A stretch of 5,948 nt of DNA from Clostridia bacterium. Lineage in GTDB: Bacteria > Bacillota > Clostridia > Christensenellales > UBA1242. The stretch covers positions 1 to 5,948 of the forward strand of contig JAFZND010000136.1 of the NCBI GenBank assembly GCA_017553065.1. The letters are read 5' to 3'. The notes below the pieces were generated by a model that worked only from the letters and a program-made list of their open reading frames with translations, had not been told where the DNA came from and searched no databases. This document shows positions 1 through 5,497 of the stretch, in pieces (within the stretch, counting starts at the first letter, position 1; each line of letters begins with the position of its first letter). Made by a program: the position numbers and the translations under genes.

Positions 1-1
1 A

Positions 2-280
2 CCAGCACCAGCACCTGCTCCAGTAGAAGAAGAACAAGAGAGTGGCGTTGACAATGAGCGCTTGAGTGAAGCTCTAAGAGATATCACAACACGTTATTCA
101 GCACTTGATTTCTCAAACAATAGTGATATGGATAAGAAACTTGAACTTATCACAGATATTGAGAATTTGATTGAAGAAGAAACAGCAAAAGGTGAAGGCC
201 TAGATAGTGACAACGCAGATGTTCGTCAAATATTTGTAGAACTTCAATCTATTGTTGATGATATGAAATCAGCTCTATAA
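2..280 (+). CDS. C-terminal part of an unrecognised protein with a Pro-Ala/Glu linker
   Basis: The frame is open from the window edge to the TAA at 278-280, so this is the 3' end of a longer gene whose start lies upstream. The first visible codons read as an alternating Pro-Ala stretch (PAPAPAPV). A Glu-rich stretch follows, then about 75 residues that are polar, acidic and probably helical (DIENLIEEE, FVELQSIVDDMKSAL). The Pro-Ala segment looks like a flexible linker joining an unseen upstream domain to a small helical C-terminal domain. A TTG at 62 lies in the frame but has no ribosome site and sits inside the continuous reading frame, so it is not the start. I do not recognise the family. 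In B. subtilis yqeY lies upstream of the NfeD gene, but nothing here resembles YqeY. A terminator directly downstream separates it from the next operon. Confidence 0.75.
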   Translation, partial: PAPAPAPVEEEQESGVDNERLSEALRDITTRYSALDFSNNSDMDKKLELITDIENLIEEETAKGEGLDSDNADVRQIFVELQSIVDDMKSAL

Positions 281-288
281 TATAAATT

Positions 289-317
289 AATCTACACCAG
301 ATGGTGTAGATTTTTTT
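289..317 (+). terminator. Rho-independent terminator after the first gene
   Basis: TCTACACC (291-298) and GGTGTAGA (303-310) form a perfect 8-bp stem around the 4-base loop AGAT. Flanking A and T bases can extend it to 10 bp. A run of seven T follows at 311-317. It starts about 10 bases after the stop codon at 280, as expected for the end of that transcript. Confidence 0.92.
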
Positions 318-356
318 ATTTAATCGAAAAAAATGCAAAAAAGTGATTGTTTACTA

Positions 357-385
357 TTTCATTTTGGCTAATTATATGGTATAAT
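357..385 (+). promoter_or_regulatory. Sigma-A type extended -10 promoter for the nfeD-floA operon
   Basis: A consensus -10 hexamer TATAAT lies at 380-385. TG at 377-378 with one base between makes the extended -10 motif TGGTATAAT. The -35 position at 17-base spacing (357-362, TTTCAT) is a poor match, which is usual for extended -10 promoters. The predicted transcript start is near 392, so the leader is about 23 bases and carries the nfeD ribosome site. No other gene start lies between here and nfeD. Confidence 0.75.
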
Positions 386-399
386 ACTTGAGTATTATA
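380..399. repeat. Perfect 9-bp inverted repeat over the nfeD promoter
   Basis: TATAATACT (380-388) and AGTATTATA (391-399) are exact reverse complements separated by two bases. The left arm contains the -10 hexamer, and the right arm covers the predicted transcript start and carries a mirror-image -10 (TATAAT on the - strand, 399 to 394). Because transcription should begin within the repeat, it is more likely a DNA-level element (operator or symmetric, divergent promoter) than an RNA hairpin. The symmetry is seen directly; the role is inferred. Confidence 0.6.
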
Positions 400-401
400 T
401 T

Positions 402-407
402 GGAGGG
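402..407 (+). promoter_or_regulatory. Ribosome binding site that sets the nfeD start at 415
   Basis: GGAGGG lies 7-8 bases before ATG 415. An in-frame TTG at 388 would lengthen the protein by nine residues, but it precedes the expected transcript start near 392 and has no ribosome site of its own. Confidence 0.85.
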
Positions 408-414
408 TTTTGAT

Positions 415-939
415 ATGTGGCAAGAAATTGTTAATAGCTTTACATCATTATTTGACGGACTTGGATACATACCAATGATTGCATTGATTGCAGGTGTAAT
501 TTTACTTTGTGTAGAATTATTTGCACCAGGATTTGGTATATTTGGTATTACAGGTAGTGTATTTGCAATTGGTGGTATCACCGCAAGAATGGTTATGGGT
601 GGTTCACTTATGCAATTGGTTGTAATGCTTACAGTAAGTGTAGCAGTGCTTATCGTAGCATTCGTATTAGTTTTGATACTTGCAAAATTTGGTCTACTAA
701 ATTTTGGAATAATTCAAAATAAAACAGCAGTTCCTACTAATTATTCAAAGCCAAGCAGAGAACATGCAAAATTGCTTGGAAAAGTTGGTTTTGCAACTAC
801 TGCTTTCCGTCCAGTTGGTTCATTTACATACAAAGACAAAGTGTATGAAGCAGTATCTACAGGTGAATACATTGCTAAGAACAGCAAGGTAAAAGTTGTA
901 GAAGTAGATGGCGATCAAATTAAGGTTAAGAAGATTTAA
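415..939 (+). CDS. NfeD-family membrane protein, short form (flotillin partner)
   Basis: This is a 174-residue protein. About residues 19-57 and 66-90 are hydrophobic membrane segments. Between the first two helices is the motif VELFAPGFGIFG (33-44), the E-x(3)-PGFG signature of NfeD membrane domains. From about residue 120 (LLGKVGFATTAF) to the C terminus lies a beta-rich domain with the pattern of the NfeD OB-fold. The ClpP-like serine protease domain of long NfeD proteins is absent, so this is the truncated class that usually sits beside a flotillin gene. Here floA follows after 13 bases. NfeD proteins are thought to act with flotillins in membrane microdomains; the exact biochemical role is not settled. 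The position matches B. subtilis yqeZ, but that protein is longer as I recall, so I give no symbol. It is the first gene of a three-gene transcript driven by the promoter at 357-385. Confidence 0.9.
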   Translation: MWQEIVNSFTSLFDGLGYIPMIALIAGVILLCVELFAPGFGIFGITGSVFAIGGITARMVMGGSLMQLVVMLTVSVAVLIVAFVLVLILAKFGLLNFGIIQNKTAVPTNYSKPSREHAKLLGKVGFATTAFRPVGSFTYKDKVYEAVSTGEYIAKNSKVKVVEVDGDQIKVKKI

Positions 940-952
940 GGAGGAATAGAGT

Positions 953-1984
953 ATGGAGAATTTATTATTATCTTCTAGTAGCACGCTATGGACACTAGTA
1001 ATAGTGCTTGTAATAGTATTTGTGCTTATTGCAATTGTTGTTACAATTGTTCCAGTAGGATTGTGGGTAAGAGCAATGGTTTCTGGTGCTCACATTTCGG
1101 CAGGCAAACTTGTTGGCATGAAATTGCGTAAGGTAAACACACAACTTATTGTAAACTGCTATATAAACGCAAAGAAAGCAGGTGTAAAACTTACAGTTGA
1201 TGATTTGGAAACACACTACATGTCAGGTGGTAATGTTCAAAAAGTTGTAGATGCTTTGATTACTGCTCATGGTGCAAAAATCAATTTGACAATTCAAAAT
1301 GCAAAAGCAATTGACCTTGCAAATCGTGATATTCTTCTTGCTGTTCAAAATAGTGTAAAACCTGTTGTTATTACAACTCCAGAAATTAGTGCTGTTGCAC
1401 GTGATGGTATCGAACTAGTTGTTAAAGCAAGAGTTACAGTGAAAACAAATATTGACAAACTTATTGGTGGTGCTGGTGAAGATACAGTTATTGCCCGTGT
1501 TGGTGAAGGTATTGTTACAACTGTAGGTAGTGCAAAAACACATACTGAAGTTTTGGAAAATCCAGACATTATTAGTAAAACAGTTCTAGAAAAAGGTCTA
1601 GATAAAGGTACAGCTTTTGAAATTTTAAGTATTGATATTGCTGACATTGACGTTGGCCGTAACATTGGTGCAAAACTTCAAGCAGAAAGAGCAGAAGCAG
1701 ATATGCAAATTGCTAATGCTCGTGCAGAAGAGCGTAGAGCAATGGCTATTGCAGCAGAACATGAAATGCGTGCAAAGACACAAGAAAAGCGTGCTCAACT
1801 TCTTGATGCTGAGGCAGAAGTGCCAAAAGCAATTAGTGATGCAATGTCAAAAGGTAATATTGGTGTGATGGATTACTACAAAATGCAAAATGTAGTAGCA
1901 GACACATCAATGCGTAAAGCTCTTGGCAAGCCAGATGGCCCAAAAGAAATTGAAATTGATAGTCCAAAAAAATCTAAAAAATAA
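953..1984 (+). CDS. floA: Flotillin-like protein FloA
   Basis: This 343-residue protein is slightly longer than the roughly 330 residues usual for FloA. It starts with a hydrophobic membrane segment (about 12-37), followed by the SPFH/band-7 domain. That domain includes the family-typical stretches [43 protein letters not shown] (from residue 172) and [12 protein letters not shown]. From about residue 240 to 290 is an Ala/Glu-rich coiled coil ([20 protein letters not shown]), used by flotillins to oligomerise. GNIGVMDYY (301-309) and a charged Lys-rich tail follow. FloA builds functional membrane microdomains on the inner face of the cytoplasmic membrane, affecting lipid order, signalling and protein assembly. 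AAGGAGG (938-944) overlaps the stop codon of the NfeD gene and lies 8 bases before the ATG, so the two are tightly coupled. Identification is firm: whole-length agreement with FloA as I remember it. Confidence 0.96.
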   Translation: MENLLLSSSSTLWTLVIVLVIVFVLIAIVVTIVPVGLWVRAMVSGAHISAGKLVGMKLRKVNTQLIVNCYINAKKAGVKLTVDDLETHYMSGGNVQKVVDALITAHGAKINLTIQNAKAIDLANRDILLAVQNSVKPVVITTPEISAVARDGIELVVKARVTVKTNIDKLIGGAGEDTVIARVGEGIVTTVGSAKTHTEVLENPDIISKTVLEKGLDKGTAFEILSIDIADIDVGRNIGAKLQAERAEADMQIANARAEERRAMAIAAEHEMRAKTQEKRAQLLDAEAEVPKAISDAMSKGNIGVMDYYKMQNVVADTSMRKALGKPDGPKEIEIDSPKKSKK

Positions 1985-1997
1985 GAGTAACTAAAAT

Positions 1998-2504
1998 ATG
2001 GATAAGTTAAGCATATTGATACTCGTGGGAATAGTATTTGGTGTGGTATTGCTTTTCTTGGTTTTTGCTACAGTTATAAAGCCATCAAAAAAGGCCAAAA
2101 TTGAAGAAAAAGTACAAGAAACAAAACCAGAAGGAAAGGTGGAACCTGAAAAAGAGGAAAAACCAGCTCAAGATGATATCCCCGAGATTCTTAAAGAGGT
2201 TACATCACATAACTACATGCGTGAGCGTGCAATAGAAAACACTAAAACACATGAGTTTAGTGAGGGTGATATGCAAGAATCAAAATCGAGTTTGGCACCT
2301 AAAAAACAAATACACAGAATTCAGCCAATAGAGGATGACAATTCTCAAGGTGATGACCTAGATGATATTCTAAACAAATTAGATAATGATGGTGAAAAAT
2401 CACAATCACAAGGTAATTCTGTTGTAGAAGAATTTAGGAATATGTCACAAAAAATGAAAACTATTATTGTGGCAGATGCATTAAAAAGAAAAGATGATGA
2501 ATAG
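1998..2504 (+). CDS. Unrecognised single-pass membrane protein with acidic, low-complexity tail
   Basis: This 168-residue protein has one N-terminal hydrophobic helix (about 5-27, ILILVGIVFGVVLLFLVFATV) followed by basic residues (KPSKKAK), suggesting a membrane anchor with a cytoplasmic body. Residues about 35-60 are Lys/Glu/Pro-rich and look disordered. The middle is acidic (DDNSQGDDLDDILNKLDND). The last 25 or so residues (VVEEFRNMSQKMKTIIVADALK) could form an amphipathic helix and look like the most constrained part. It starts 13 bases after floA with a weak ribosome site (AAGAG, 1983-1987) and ends right before a terminator, so it is the last gene of the flotillin operon. In B. subtilis this slot after floA holds the small gene yqfB; I see no basis for calling them homologous. 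Function unknown; association with FloA or NfeD is inferred from position only. Confidence 0.85.
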   Translation: MDKLSILILVGIVFGVVLLFLVFATVIKPSKKAKIEEKVQETKPEGKVEPEKEEKPAQDDIPEILKEVTSHNYMRERAIENTKTHEFSEGDMQESKSSLAPKKQIHRIQPIEDDNSQGDDLDDILNKLDNDGEKSQSQGNSVVEEFRNMSQKMKTIIVADALKRKDDE

Positions 2505-2533
2505 GCAGTTCGGTATAAGCGAACTGCTTTTTT
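2505..2533 (+). terminator. Rho-independent terminator ending the flotillin operon
   Basis: GCAGTTCG (2505-2512) pairs perfectly with CGAACTGC (2520-2527) around a 7-base loop, followed by six T (2528-2533). The stem begins on the base after the TAG of the preceding gene. It separates the flotillin unit from the yqfC-yqfD unit. Confidence 0.93.
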
Positions 2534-2534
2534 G

Positions 2535-2563
2535 TTATATTCAATGCTTCTAGAAAATATAAT
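2535..2563 (+). promoter_or_regulatory. Probable sigma-E-like (sporulation) promoter for yqfC
   Basis: TTATATT (2535-2541) matches six of seven positions of the B. subtilis sigma-E -35 consensus KMATATT as I recall it. After 14 bases, AATATAAT (2556-2563) matches six of eight positions of the -10 consensus CATACAHT. The same bases contain a perfect sigma-A -10 (TATAAT, 2558-2563), but there is no convincing sigma-A -35 at 16-18 bases. Since yqfC and yqfD belong to the sigma-E regulon in B. subtilis, the sigma-E reading is attractive. One caution is that the predicted start near 2570 leaves only about a 12-base leader, beginning at the ribosome site. Confidence 0.5.
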
Positions 2564-2570
2564 ATTCTAG
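2550..2570. repeat. 21-base near-palindrome over the yqfC -10 region
   Basis: CTAGAA (2550-2555) and TTCTAG (2565-2570) are perfect inverted arms around AAATATAAT plus flanking bases. Inner pairs 2557/2563 and 2558/2562 also match, so 16 of the 20 non-central bases are symmetric. It covers the -10 element and reaches the edge of the ribosome site AGGAG (2569-2573). It could be an operator or only AT-rich symmetry. Confidence 0.5.
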
Positions 2571-2581
2571 GAGTATTTTTT

Positions 2582-2866
2582 ATGTTTAATTATTTAGATG
2601 AATTATATGAATTATCTGGCTGTAAAGCGAGTGATTTTGCAGACAAATTTAAAATAATTATGCTATCAAATAGTGTAGTTTATGTTTCTGGTTTTTTAAA
2701 AATTCTATCTTATTCGGATGAATTGATTGTATTAAAAGTAAAATCAGATGAATTAAATATTGAGGGTAAAAAAATGAACATAAAATCACTGGATAAAGAA
2801 GAAATAATTATAAAAGGAAATATAACAAAATTTTTTTTGTCAAAGGGTGAAAATAGTGAAAAATAA
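2582..2866 (+). CDS. yqfC: YabP/YqfC-family sporulation protein YqfC
   Basis: This 94-residue protein, close to the usual length of about 90, has the beta-strand-rich pattern of the YabP/YqfC family. It runs a hydrophobic strand with an Asn (IIMLSNSVVYVSGFLKILSYSDE), then alternating strands VLKVKSDELNIEGKKMNI and EEIIIKGNITKFFL. The G-x-I-x-I-x-G and 'I.I.G.I' spacing typical of the family is visible, although in a divergent form (ELNIEGKKMNIKSL). The protein is expressed in the mother cell in B. subtilis and is of unknown biochemical function. The start is ATG 2582, with AGGAG (2569-2573) 8 bases upstream. Its 3' end overlaps yqfD, and the two are almost always adjacent in spore formers. 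The gene is very AT-rich and ends with an eight-T run (2831-2838). The family call leans partly on the neighbour. Confidence 0.82.
   Translation: MFNYLDELYELSGCKASDFADKFKIIMLSNSVVYVSGFLKILSYSDELIVLKVKSDELNIEGKKMNIKSLDKEEIIIKGNITKFFLSKGENSEK
2842..2847 (+). promoter_or_regulatory. Ribosome binding site that favours the yqfD start at GTG 2856
   Basis: AAAGGG lies 8 bases before GTG 2856. The in-frame GTG at 2847 overlaps this motif, and nothing purine-rich precedes it (only a T run), so the downstream GTG is the better start. Confidence 0.6.
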
Positions 2867-3980
2867 GGTAAGAATTAGCGTGTCAAATTGTAGCCCAACA
2901 ACAGTAATAAATATACTTTATTCAAATGGAATTGTTGCACAAAATATAATTAAGACAAGTGCAACTTGTGTGGAGTTTACTATTTACAAAAAAATGCTCG
3001 CAAACTTATTGGGTATATTAAACGAAAAGTGTTATAATGTAGATGTAGTAAAAAATTATGGTATTCAATCTGTTTTTGATTATGTAATCAAAAGATTGGG
3101 AATAGTTGTGGGTACTTTTATTGTAATTGCAAGTGCCATTATATTTTCAAAATTTACATTTTACATAAATGTAATGGGCAATAATTATGTTTCTACAAAT
3201 AGCATTATTGAATGTATTGCTAATTATGGTATAAAAATTGGTAAAATAAATACATTTGAAGCAGACAAATTAGAAAAATACATTATTGAAAACATACAAG
3301 ATATTTCACTAGTGAGTGTAACATCTGTTGGTAACACAATTACGATTAATGTAAAAGAAAAATTACCACAAATAACAAATACTTATAATTCTATTACTGC
3401 ACCATACAATATGCTTATTACATCTATAGATGTAGTGAGTGGAACACCTTGTGTAAAAGTGGGTGATATTGTAAAAAAGGGCGATGAGTTAATATATCCT
3501 TATTACATTGATCATAATGGTGCAAAATCACAATGCGAAGCCATAGGAAAAGTTATTGGTGATACATGGTTTTGTGCAAGTTCTACCTTTGATGAAAATT
3601 CTGTTGAAAGTGTGCGCACAGGCAAAAAACTTACAAATAGTGAATACTATTTGGGCACAAAAAAGTTATTTGCAACAAATAAACATTGCAGTTTTGACTC
3701 ATTTGAGATAGAATATAAAAAAGAGAATTTATTTAATGGATTGTTTATTCCATTAAATATTAATTACACAATTTATCACGAAGTTCAATTTGTAACAACT
3801 CATAGAGAATTTGCAGATTACGAAGACAAATTAAAACAAGAAACATACAATAAAGCGATTGCATGTGTTCCAGAAGGTTTTGAAATAATAGAGAATAACA
3901 CGACAGTAAATAAAGTGGGTAATAACTATGTTGTTAGCACATATTTAAAAAGTGTTGTAGAGGTTAATAATGTTAATTAA
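2856..3980 (+). CDS. yqfD: Sporulation protein YqfD
   Basis: From GTG 2856 this gives 374 residues; GTG 2847 would give 377. The family is about 390-400. Order of parts: an N-terminal alpha/beta region (1-75) with cysteines at 12, 38 and 59; one transmembrane helix (about 81-103, LGIVVGTFIVIASAIIF); then an extracytoplasmic part starting with a small POTRA/FtsQ-like module. In that module VMGNNYVSTNSII leads to 'YGIKIGKI' and then to VTSVGNTITINVKEK (about 154-168), the 'G-x-T-x-x-I-x-V-x-E' stretch conserved in YqfD. The remaining 200 residues are beta-rich, with VKVGDIVKKGDEL resembling a lipoyl/hairpin motif. YqfD is a mother-cell membrane protein needed for normal sporulation in B. subtilis; its molecular role is unclear. 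It overlaps yqfC by 11 bases and ybeY by 11. In B. subtilis phoH follows; here it does not. Confidence 0.9.
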   Translation: MKNKVRISVSNCSPTTVINILYSNGIVAQNIIKTSATCVEFTIYKKMLANLLGILNEKCYNVDVVKNYGIQSVFDYVIKRLGIVVGTFIVIASAIIFSKFTFYINVMGNNYVSTNSIIECIANYGIKIGKINTFEADKLEKYIIENIQDISLVSVTSVGNTITINVKEKLPQITNTYNSITAPYNMLITSIDVVSGTPCVKVGDIVKKGDELIYPYYIDHNGAKSQCEAIGKVIGDTWFCASSTFDENSVESVRTGKKLTNSEYYLGTKKLFATNKHCSFDSFEIEYKKENLFNGLFIPLNINYTIYHEVQFVTTHREFADYEDKLKQETYNKAIACVPEGFEIIENNTTVNKVGNNYVVSTYLKSVVEVNNVN

Positions 3981-4455
3981 TTTTAATAAACGAAAGAATA
4001 AATATTATGATATGTTGCACAAATACTATTTAAAAGCAGTAGAAGTTTTACAAATTCCTTGCAACGAATTAGAAGTAAATGTTGCATTGGTAAATTCCAA
4101 AACAATCAAACGCATGAATGCGGAATTTAGAAATGTAGATAAGGTAACTGATGTTTTGTCATTCCCTGTGTTGAACAGAGAAGGTGAAAATAAGATTGTG
4201 TGTGACACACTTAACAAAAAAGTTTTTAAAGATGATATAAATCCTGCCACTGGCAACATTATGCTTGGCGATATTTATATTTGTATAAAGAAAGTAAAAC
4301 AACAAGCAAAAGAATATGGCAATAGCTTAGAAAGAGAATTTTGTTATCTTGGAGTGCATGGATTACTCCACTTGCTTGGTTATGACCATATAGAAGAAAA
4401 AGATAAGTTGATAATGAGAGCAAAAGAAGAAGAAATCTTAGGAGGATTAAAATGA
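3970..4455 (+). CDS. ybeY: YbeY, zinc-dependent rRNA-maturation endoribonuclease
   Basis: This 161-residue protein carries the diagnostic zinc motif HGLLHLLGYDH, with His130, His134 and His140 as the metal ligands. Upstream are the family stretches RMNAEFRNVDKVTDVLSFP and MLGDIYIC. YbeY takes part in 16S rRNA 3'-end processing and ribosome quality control in the cytoplasm. The loop between SFP and MLGD is about 31 residues, some 20 more than in E. coli; a long loop ending in DINP-x-TG is common in clostridial YbeY as I recall, so it is not an anomaly. The start is ATG 3970, with AGAGG (3959-3963) 6 bases upstream, inside the end of yqfD. The stop overlaps the era start as ATGA (4452-4455), implying translational coupling with Era, which also acts on 16S rRNA and the 30S subunit. 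Confidence 0.96.
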   Translation: MLINFNKRKNKYYDMLHKYYLKAVEVLQIPCNELEVNVALVNSKTIKRMNAEFRNVDKVTDVLSFPVLNREGENKIVCDTLNKKVFKDDINPATGNIMLGDIYICIKKVKQQAKEYGNSLEREFCYLGVHGLLHLLGYDHIEEKDKLIMRAKEEEILGGLK

Positions 4456-5339
4456 GTTTCAAAAGCGGATTTGTAGCCATACTTGGCGAGCCAAATGTTG
4501 GCAAAAGCACACTTATTAATACCCTTATTAAAGAAAAGGTTGCTATTGTGAGCCCAAAACCACAAACAACAAGAGATAAGATTATTGGCGTATATAATGA
4601 TCAAGATAGTCAAATCGTATTTATTGACACTCCTGGCATGCACACAAGCAAAAATAAACTAGATGAGTTTATGAGCAAAAGTATTGATAGCGCAAAGCGT
4701 GGAGTAGATGTAATATTGCTTGTGATAGATGGAAGTAGAAAAATCACATCAAGTGACATAGAAATTATCAAAACATATGATAAACAAAAAGTGATACTTG
4801 TTGTAAATAAGATTGACTTATCATCTTTTGAAGAGTTGTATCCAAAATTGGAGCAATTTAATGATTTAAAAAACATTGTTGATATTGTTCCACTTAGTGC
4901 AAAACGCGGTGATAATATTCAAGTCCTTATTGATATCATCAAAAAATATTTACCATCTGGCGTAAAATATTTTGATAATGATGTGTACACAGATAAATCT
5001 GTAAGATATATTGTAAAAGAGATTGTACGCGAAAAGGCACTATGGTATTTGCAAGATGAAGTACCACATGGAATTGCAGTGGAAATTGTGGAATTCACTG
5101 AAAGTGAAAATTTGGTAACTATTGCTGCGGATATTATTTGTGAAAAGCAGTCTCATAAATCAATTATCATTGGTAAAGATGGCAGTATGCTTAAAAAGAT
5201 TGGTGTTGCTGCAAGAGAAGATATAGAAAAAGTAGTAAATGGCAAAGTAATGCTTAAATTATTTGTAAAAGTACGCGAAGATTGGCGTGATAACAACAAA
5301 TATATAAAAGATTTAGGATACGAACAAAACGATTTGTAA
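4452..5339 (+). CDS. era: GTPase Era, 30S ribosome assembly factor
   Basis: The 295 residues match the family length of about 300. GTPase motifs appear in order: G1 GEPNVGKS (12-19), G2 around Thr39-Thr40 in QTTRDKIIG, G3 DTPG (59-62), G4 NKID (119-122) and G5 SAK (149-151). The C-terminal KH domain has the RNA-binding loop GKDG (241-244) within IIIGKDGSMLKKIG, and ends with VKVREDWRDNNKYIKDLGY, a typical Era tail. Era binds the 3' end of 16S rRNA and helps mature the small subunit. The ribosome site AGGAGG (4440-4445) lies 6 bases before the ATG, inside ybeY. In B. subtilis dgkA and cdd lie between ybeY and era; here they are absent. All catalytic motifs are intact. Confidence 0.98.
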   Translation: MSFKSGFVAILGEPNVGKSTLINTLIKEKVAIVSPKPQTTRDKIIGVYNDQDSQIVFIDTPGMHTSKNKLDEFMSKSIDSAKRGVDVILLVIDGSRKITSSDIEIIKTYDKQKVILVVNKIDLSSFEELYPKLEQFNDLKNIVDIVPLSAKRGDNIQVLIDIIKKYLPSGVKYFDNDVYTDKSVRYIVKEIVREKALWYLQDEVPHGIAVEIVEFTESENLVTIAADIICEKQSHKSIIIGKDGSMLKKIGVAAREDIEKVVNGKVMLKLFVKVREDWRDNNKYIKDLGYEQNDL

Positions 5340-5341
5340 TT

Positions 5342-5372
5342 AGCATAATATTCTATATATCGAGCATAATAT
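5342..5372 (+). promoter_or_regulatory. Tandem AGCATAATAT repeat, possible promoter before yqzL-recO
   Basis: The 10-mer AGCATAATAT occurs at 5342-5351 and again at 5363-5372, exactly 21 bases apart, in the gap between era and the YqzL-like gene. TAATATT (5346-5352) fits a sigma-E -35 fully, and CATAATAT (5365-5372) fits its -10 at six of eight positions. The 12-base spacer is one or more bases short, and AT-rich sequence gives such matches by chance. No hairpin with a T run is present, so read-through from era is likely. Confidence 0.3.
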
Positions 5373-5389
5373 AAGTAAGAGGTTATTTT

Positions 5390-5497
5390 ATGTTGGATGT
5401 AAAAGAATTGTGTTGGCGTTTGTTTGAAGAAACAGGCGAAATTAAATACTATATGTTATACAAATCGCTAGAAGATGGCGATGGATTATATTTTTAA
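5390..5497 (+). CDS. yqzL: YqzL-like small protein
   Basis: This is a 35-residue open frame (MLDVKELCWRLFEETGEIKY, then YMLYKSLEDGDGLYF). It has the W-x-x-F-x-x-TG-x-I-x-x-Y-x-LYK pattern that I associate with YqzL, a peptide of about 45 residues encoded between era and recO in Bacillus and many clostridia. AAGAGG (5377-5382) lies 7 bases before the ATG, good for so short a gene. Its last 17 bases overlap the start of recO, so translation of the two is probably coupled. Function is unknown in the family as far as I know. Position, ribosome site and motif agree, which makes a chance frame unlikely. Confidence 0.82.
   Translation: MLDVKELCWRLFEETGEIKYYMLYKSLEDGDGLYF

Noticed and set aside
62..280. 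A separate 72-residue gene starting at TTG 62
   Set aside because: The frame stays open to the window edge with a sensible Pro-Ala/Glu linker upstream, and TTG 62 has no ribosome site, so it is an internal Leu codon of a truncated gene.
388..414. TTG 388 as the start of the NfeD gene
   Set aside because: It lies before the predicted transcript start and within the promoter palindrome, has no ribosome site, and adds residues not expected for NfeD. ATG 415 has GGAGGG at ideal spacing.
995..1868. Long open frames on the opposite strand and in other frames inside floA
   Set aside because: They lie entirely within the strongly identified floA, have no ribosome sites, and show the odd residue composition (Cys/Asn/Tyr or Ser/Thr-rich) of out-of-frame reading.
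2847..2855. GTG 2847 as the yqfD start
   Set aside because: It overlaps the only purine-rich ribosome site and is preceded by a T run. GTG 2856 sits 8 bases after AAAGGG. The difference is only three residues, so this is a preference and not a certainty.
4171..4260. Extra-long loop in YbeY as a possible inserted domain
   Set aside because: It is about 20 residues longer than in E. coli, but a loop of this kind ending in DINP-x-TG before LGD is, as I recall, common in clostridial YbeY.
4026..4876. Opposite-strand open frames across ybeY and era
   Set aside because: They are reverse images of conserved genes with intact catalytic motifs; no promoter or ribosome site supports them.
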